Origin: Zygnema cylindricum
Lineage: Eukaryota > Streptophyta > Zygnematophyceae > Zygnematales > Zygnemataceae
Reading direction: 5' to 3'
Assembly: GCA_037447655.1 (NCBI GenBank)
Contig: JBBHKE010000159.1
Span: 742,745 to 777,398, forward strand
Length of the DNA: 34,654 nt
Shown: positions 29,481-34,654 of the stretch, piece after piece
How positions within the stretch are numbered: the stretch's first letter is position 1
Layout: each line of letters opens with the position of its first letter
Translations under genes and position numbers: made by a program
Notes under the pieces: generated by a model
What the model saw: only the letters and a program-made list of their open reading frames with translations
What the model was told of the DNA's origin: nothing
Databases searched by the model: none

Positions 29481-29833
29481 GAAGCAGTACAGTACTGTAC
29501 AGTGCTGCGCTGTACTTTTCAACTTCCATTTGTTCTTTCAATTTTCTTCCAATTTATGACTTTGGTCAATGTCAATTTATCATTGAACCTTTTCAAAAAA
29601 GAAAAATCTCAACAAAGAAAACCAGAAAGCTAAAAAACAACATTCTTAAATTCAAGAACGTTTTTCAAATCATATTTTAAACGCTCAACTGTTTTAGAAA
29701 TCAGTATTCAAAAACCCTAACTTCTCGTCTTTCTGCAAAATATTTTTTCTGCAAAAATTCTGCAAAACACTGTTCCTGCAAAACCATTTTTCTGCAAAAC
29801 AGCTTTTGTGGAAATCAGTATTTCTGATAATCA

Positions 29834-29998
29834 ATGAGCTTAAAAGTTGGAGAAAAATCTTCCCTCGTAAAAAAAAAAAATCGAGAATACAAAGTTGTAT
29901 GTCGTGTACAAGATGGCCGGAGTCCTGTTTTTGGAGGAGCTTTTAATCTCATTGATCTTAACTACAAGGATATGTTTGCAGCTGTCAACACTAATAGA
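29834..29998 (+). CDS. FIE: FIE exon 1
   Basis: Encodes MSLKVGEKSS through FAAVNTNR, matching the FIE N-terminus before the first WD blade. It includes a 12-A run encoding lysines. The donor AGA|GTGCGA is weak; it is chosen because it leaves phase 0 and makes NTNR join VTVY as in FIE. Confidence 0.85.
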
Positions 29999-32900
29999 GT
30001 GCGAAACAACAACTTTTTTCTTTCTTCTTTTTTCATTTCTTTATGTTTGAAAATTATTTCAGATCCTTGAGCAACTTATGTTTACATCTGTCAAAACCAA
30101 TATGGTGCTTTGTGCTCTAAACTTATTTCAGTTTAGATACTTGAGCAACTTTTCTTTCTACTAGGGGAATATTAATAATAGGCGAGCTCTGAAACTGGCG
30201 TTACTGGCGCAATAATCATAGTATTCGTAGACGGAGGGGAGAGGGAGAGGGAGATCGATTTTTGGCTTTTTTTGCAATATATCTTAACTGTGAAGTTTTA
30301 AAATTTGCTTGTCAGTTTGTTTGAAACTAAACATAGGTTGATTCTAATGAAGGAAGATTGTAATAAGATTTTTGAACTTTTGCTTGTCAGTTGGATATTG
30401 AAATTCGCTGGCAACATAAATGGTGTTCCCCATTGTAAGCTCTTCCTAAGATATAGAGTTATTGCACTAGCGAACTCATTTGTGGGCAATCGTACAGTTT
30501 TATGAGTAACTGGATGTACAATTTCTCAAAAAACTGCATGAATCGTACGATTGCTCACATTTTTACTTTTAAAACGAGAGTGAGTCTTTGATAGTGTAAT
30601 TACCCTATGGTATATACATTAGAAGGTGTGTTTTTTATGGCGACTGTGTTCGTATCACGTCTCATTGTGTCTCAAGTCCTTTTCTTCCACACCTGAAATG
30701 ACATTTTATCAACATCATTTGCATTGCTGTTTGCATTTTTTGCTTGACTTGTTTTTACGCTAATCTTCATCTTGGTCCTTTGATTTGAGTGTCATTGAAT
30801 GCAAAATGGAACTTCCGATTTCAAAATATTGTTTAAACGCACAGGCGGACCATGTAAATCATTAGCCCAGAAGGAACTTGTTTAACAACTGGTGATTTTA
30901 GTGAATATCGCAATAACTGTCAACCATAGTGAATATTGCAACAACTGATAATTAAAGTGAGCATCGCAAAAACTGACGAATAGAGCAGATATTGCTCCAA
31001 CTGGTTAATTACGGTGGATATTGCAACAACTGATGATTAGAATATGCAATAACAGATGGTTAAAGTGAAAATTGCAGGTAACTGTGTATCGATGTCTTCC
31101 AGGAGGAACTCTCGATATCATGCAAGTATACGTGGATGAGCATGTAATTTTCACAGCCTGCCATACTGCTTTATCTGTGAAGCGATTCTGATGAACACAA
31201 CGTGATTGATTTGATGGTTCTGAGGCAAAAGGCCAGGATAGAGATGTGATTTTTTTGTCAATATCATCAATTTGATGCAATCGTTAACAGACTTTGGTAT
31301 TTCTCCTTCTCATCTTTTTTCCGATTTGGTTTCAGTGGAATGTCTCTTGACAAGTTTGTCGTCAATTTCAGCACCGGTTTTGACGTACATATTCCAGAAT
31401 GTTGCTGTTTTGAAAAATCTTTCTCACTGATTGTCATTATTGGTCAGTATTGTTGAACCGGTTGATGTCAGTTATATACAACACAGGTTCTTCAATCCCT
31501 AAATTGAAGTCAAGATTTTCACGCGAGATCTGAGCAGTTCCTGTTACTTCAATTCATTAAGATATTGGTGACTGTGCTTAATGTGTCATTCCTGGACAAT
31601 GTTTTCCGTCCAGGTTTTACGATGATTCTGCAATTCGCCCAGAGACTTCTCTTAGCAATGCCTTCAACATTGCTTGGTGGGAATGGTACAGAAAGACGAG
31701 AGTTTCTACACTGTATGTTGGATGCGACACACCAATACAGGGCATCCCCTCATCGCTGCAAGTGGAGCTTTGGGAGTTATTCGAATCATCGATTGTTTTA
31801 CTCGAACGATTCTACAGGTAGCCAGCTAAATCCCGGTACAGACAATCACAGTTAGTTGAATCCCAATCTCAAGCCTTGATTGGTTTTTCAAAGTTTTGTT
31901 TGGAAGGTCTCCACAATCCACAGGATCTTTTTCAAAAGCTCTTTTTTTTTCTTTTGAAGAATGCAGCTACTCGTATTATTGTCTGTTCACAGGATCTTTT
32001 TGATTTTTTTGCGAAAGTCCTTTCTCCAATTATCGTTAGTTGCAAAAAAATGGTGCTGAATGTGACAGTGGATAAAGGATTTTAGCTGAGATTCTCACTG
32101 GCTTTTTAATATTGTCAATTATAGCACACTTAGTAACTGCATCTACAAGGATCATAGGTTTCTTGTGTTCTGTTTGATTGTAAACTCTTGAACCACCCTT
32201 TTAAGCTTGGGTTTGTGATTATCTGAATGCTCCTAAGAGGTAATCCTCTATTGTTTTTTTCGGTTGGGGTGCTTTTCCAGACTTTCACTGGTCATGGTAA
32301 TTCTGTAAACGAATTGCGGTCCCAGCCATTAAAACCTTGTCTTCTTCTGTCTGCAAGTAAGGTGTGTTTCTAAACTTTTGTATTTTAGCCCCCCGGGAGC
32401 TCGATATGCATTTTTTTTTCAATTTTTGTGCTTGTCTACTATATTAACTATTTAACCGTCTTTAACCATTCCACTATTCTTTGGAATGGCTTTTGAGGAA
32501 ATATTAAGTTGCTATGTCCTTGCTAGTCATGATGATGATGATGATGATGAGGATGATGACGACGAGGATGATGGTGATGATGGTGATCTAACATTCAATA
32601 AGGAAGTGTTTTATTTTAAGCATCTCTTTCTTTAGCAACTTTCAGGGAATCGAATCTTGCTATCACCGTCTCTTCTATGGTCTAGTTAGTTTTTTCTTTC
32701 AGCAAAATTTTGTCACCATCTATGTTTTTAAAGTTGCAAAATGTTGAAGGTGACTCTCGTTTTATGAGCCTTGAGATAATCTTTCTCTTGCAAACCGTGT
32801 GGAATTTTGGCATCCTTATTCTCATCCTCGTCTTTGTCCTCGTCCTTGTTCTCCTCATCCTCACCCGCACTTTCATTGTTATCCTTGTAAAATCTTATTC

Positions 32901-34654
32901 TTGTGATGTGTTGGTCTTCATTCAGGATGAGTCGGTTCGACTTTGGAACGCTGATACCGGTGTTTGTGTTCTCATTTTGGCGGGATCTTCTGGCCACAGA
33001 AATGAAGTTTTAAGTGTGGTAAAACTGCAACACTACCTCACTTTCTTATTGAGTAGTAAGTTCTAGCTGTCAGTGTTATTGCTTCTTGTGAGAGGAAGAC
33101 TTAAGACTTTTCTAGAATATTTTCGAAGTCCTATGCTTAACTATGGAGAGAAATAGTGTGACAGTGTATGCAAAATTACAAACACTGTCCATACTTTAGA
33201 GTACTTTGAACCGTACTCACCGTACAACTCACCTGTACAATACCTGAGTTGTACGACTTAGTGGGAATGATGATGCCTGTCGCCGTTTCCCAAATATGTG
33301 GATTTGATCGGGCGGCAAAGTGTGGCATCCGGATTTGGGGAAATGACCACGTACAGAAGACGAAAGGTACACTGACAAGTTTATTTCGGCCGACGGTTTT
33401 GATTGTTACAAAAAACATTGTGCGAGACCACTGTGATGCGACGAATCTGTCGCGGTATGGATCTGGGTATTTTATAGTGTGCCTACAGGGGAGTAATTAT
33501 TTAGGTGGCTATTTGGGGTTTGTCTGTATGACGTACAGTGCCACTTGTACTAACACTCCTCTAATTGGCTGGTAGGGCAGTCAAGGGACATGTGAGTACA
33601 AATCTCACATTAGGACTTGAGATAATGACACACTTCAGCTTGTAAAATATTTCTATTTTAAAGGAAAGGGTTTTTGTGAAAGCAATATCTTGGTGCTGTC
33701 TTGTCTATTAGGAGTGAAATTTTGCATGCTGATCGGTTGTATGGGAAACTGGGATACTACCAAGCTTCACTTGCTGGTAGCAAGTTGTCTATCAGTAGTG
33801 ATAGGTCAAAGTGACCTGCTGGATAGGACAGTAACCATATGAATTGTTGTACTTTACCTCAATTTTGACTGAAGTGTAAATCGTTAGGTGAGTCACAGGG
33901 GTAATAGGGATGGAGGAAAATGTGTCTTCTGTTTGTCAGGATTTTCATCCATCCGATGTCACGAAACTTGTTTCCTGCGGCATGGATGCTACTGTGAGAA
34001 TATGGTGTCTCAAAGGTACATTTGGTCACATTTTTATTTATTTGTATCTTTACCTCCTTTTTATATCTGCACCTTTTCTTTTTATTCCTTAATTCTCATT
34101 TGACGGCAGAAATTCACAATGTGAGTATGTTTAAACTTCTGTCAGGATCACTTGATTAAAAGAGGAGTTTGATGCGAAAGTTTTTTTAGATTCACAATAA
34201 TCGTCTCTTTAGTCGGTGTTTTGCCTAATTTGTGGCGTTCATTTGAAAGATTCCGGAGCATTCTGCCTTATCTTGGAATTTGGATGCTCTTGTAGAACCC
34301 CCCTACTAGTTCTGGAAAATTATGTTATGTAGGGTACACTTTTTTTTTTTTTAAGTGGTAGTTTCAAAAAAGGTTTCACCATGCACAGAATAACAAGAAC
34401 AATTAGAGAGGTGGTTTGGAGAAGGAAACTTTTTAACTTAGTTTGTAGCCTAAGAAAGCATTCTCTTAATCAACCGCACAGTCCTAAACACGTATTCTGT
34501 AATCTGTTATAGGCTTCATTTTCAATTCTGGTCTATAACACGTATTCACGATAGTTCATGTGTTATTTACGTGAACAGTATTGTTTGATGTGCCCCAAAG
34601 CATAAGCCACTCTCTCTCTCTCTCCCTCCCTCCCTTCCTCTCTCCCTCCCTCCC
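29834..34654 (+). CDS. FIE: FIE/ESC/EED-type Polycomb WD40 protein (3' end outside window)
   Basis: Exons 29834-29998, 31078-31143, 31692-31817, 32281-32361, 32926-33018 and 33940-34015 encode, in continuous phase, the N-terminal half of the PRC2 subunit FIE (animal EED/ESC). This is the WD40 propeller that binds H3K27me3 and holds the E(z) methyltransferase in the nucleus. Diagnostic blocks are YKVVCRVQDG, VTVYRCLPGG, YVDEH joined to KDESFYTVCW across the second junction, LGVIRIIDC, FTGHGNSVNELRSQPLKP, LLLSASK joined to DESVRLWNADTG, GHRNEVLSV joined to DFHPSDV, and SCGMDATVRIW. All junctions up to exon 6 are phase 0, which supports the model. The start ATG at 29834 is preceded by an in-frame TAA six bases upstream. 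A tentative 11-bp exon lies at 34110-34120; the remaining blades lie past the window. The coding frame has no interruption. Confidence 0.93.
30887..31079. repeat. 28-bp minisatellite ending at FIE exon 2
   Basis: Seven units of 23-29 bp each begin aac(t/a)g and most end with (t/c)gcaa. Six are 28-29 bp and one is shortened. The last unit supplies the acceptor of FIE exon 2. Confidence 0.9.
31078..31143 (+). CDS. FIE: FIE exon 2
   Basis: A 66-bp exon (22 codons, VTVYRCLPGGTLDIMQVYVD plus EH) between acceptor aaattgcag (ends 31077) and donor GTAATT (31144). The acceptor is formed by the last unit of the 28-bp minisatellite. Confidence 0.88.
31692..31817 (+). CDS. FIE: FIE exon 3
   Basis: A 126-bp exon: KDESFYTVCW, GHPLIAASGALGVIRIID, CFTRTILQ. 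Acceptor aatggtacag (ends 31691) has a poor pyrimidine tract; donor is CAG|GTAGCC. The 96-codon open frame at 31565-31855 overlaps it in a different frame and is not the gene. Confidence 0.9.
32281..32361 (+). CDS. FIE: FIE exon 4
   Basis: An 81-bp exon of 27 codons: TFTGHGNSVNELRSQPLKP and CLLLSASK, the GH...SASK WD40 blade. Acceptor gcttttccag ends 32280; donor AAG|GTGTGT starts 32362. Confidence 0.93.
32528..32871. repeat. Complementary GAT and ATC tracts in FIE intron 4
   Basis: The tract 32528-32590 consists of gatgatgatgat with gaggat and gacgac variants. The tract 32816-32871 consists of ctcatcctcgtc words, roughly its inverted complement. Both lie in the intron 32362-32925 and could pair in the transcript. 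Confidence 0.75.
32926..33018 (+). CDS. FIE: FIE exon 5
   Basis: A 93-bp exon of 31 codons: DESVRLWNADTGVCVLILAG, SSGHRNEVLSV. Acceptor cttcattcag ends 32925; donor GTG|GTAAAA starts 33019. Confidence 0.95.
33940..34015 (+). CDS. FIE: FIE exon 6
   Basis: A 76-bp exon: DFHPSDVTKLVSCGMDATVR, IWCLK plus one base. Acceptor tttgtcag ends 33939; donor AAG|GTACAT starts 34016, phase 1. Confidence 0.93.
34110..34120 (+). CDS. FIE: Possible FIE micro-exon (11 bp)
   Basis: Acceptor ttgacggcag ends 34109 and donor GTGAGT starts 34121. In phase it would add EIHN after WCLK. FIE proteins have EFW at this place, so the first residue fits, but 11 bp is too short to test by similarity. Confidence 0.3.
34608..34654. 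repeat. CT / CCCT microsatellite at window end
   Basis: ctctctct followed by ccctccctccc, truncated by the window boundary. It lies in an intron of the FIE gene. Confidence 0.9.

Larger units (their letters stand above)
28431..29833. promoter_or_regulatory. Divergent intergenic region between ISY1 and FIE
   Basis: About 1.4 kb separates the two start codons and must hold both promoters. Most of 28616-29480 is foldback elements. What remains is about 190 bp upstream of ISY1's leader and about 350 bp before the FIE start. The latter carries a tacagtactgta palindrome at 29486-29499 and four or five ctgcaaaa words at 29733-29806. No TATA box is fixed. Confidence 0.4.

Noticed and set aside
31565-31855. 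96-codon frame overlapping FIE exon 3
   Set aside because: Another frame of the same DNA gives the diagnostic KDESFYTVCW and GVIRIID blocks with correct splice phases.

Overview
The window is eukaryotic nuclear DNA: split genes with GT-AG introns, long homopolymer and microsatellite tracts, and AT-rich introns separated by more CpG-containing, repeat-rich intergenic stretches. The gene set points to the green-plant (streptophyte) lineage: a plant-type intracellular LRR protein (PIRL-like), a GT64 glycosyltransferase closest to the plant At1g80290 type, a FIE-type Polycomb WD40 protein, and the spliceosomal protein ISY1. Large introns and abundant small inverted-repeat transposons suggest a sizeable genome, perhaps a charophyte alga or early land plant; the species is a guess. 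Most long open frames in the window are chance readings through low-complexity DNA.

Layout. 1-4400: no gene; diverged direct repeats, a 93-bp tandem duplication and one inverted-repeat element (2432-3215). 4400-7386: AT-rich, with about 1.1 kb of degenerate TTTTGCAATATAAG-like repeats. 7387-12127 (+): PIRL-like LRR gene whose frame is interrupted by four single-base gaps. 12128-19950: intergenic; a TTTTCGG minisatellite, a possible decayed LINE remnant, and four inverted-repeat elements (15670-16085, 16283-16878, 17101-17816, 17898-18115). 19949-24897 (+): complete five-exon GT64 gene (344 codons by my splice model), with duplicated pieces of its own exons lying in its introns and a foldback repeat in intron 1. 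24898-27266: microsatellites, candidate poly(A) signals and a telomere-like tract. 27267-28319 (-): single-exon ISY1 with a purine-tract insertion. 28320-29833: divergent intergenic region carrying a run of three copies of one foldback element plus a short derivative. 29834 to beyond the window end (+): FIE/ESC/EED homologue, six exons well supported and a seventh tentative.

The four genes act in different processes (LRR scaffold, Golgi glycosylation, splicing, chromatin silencing) and I see no functional cluster. The most notable signals are structural: foldback-element array between two divergent genes, self-duplication inside the GT64 gene, complementary polypurine/polypyrimidine tracts in the ISY1 transcript, a minisatellite running into a FIE splice acceptor, and the clean set of one-base deletions in the LRR gene. 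I did not find a convincing new multi-gene system.
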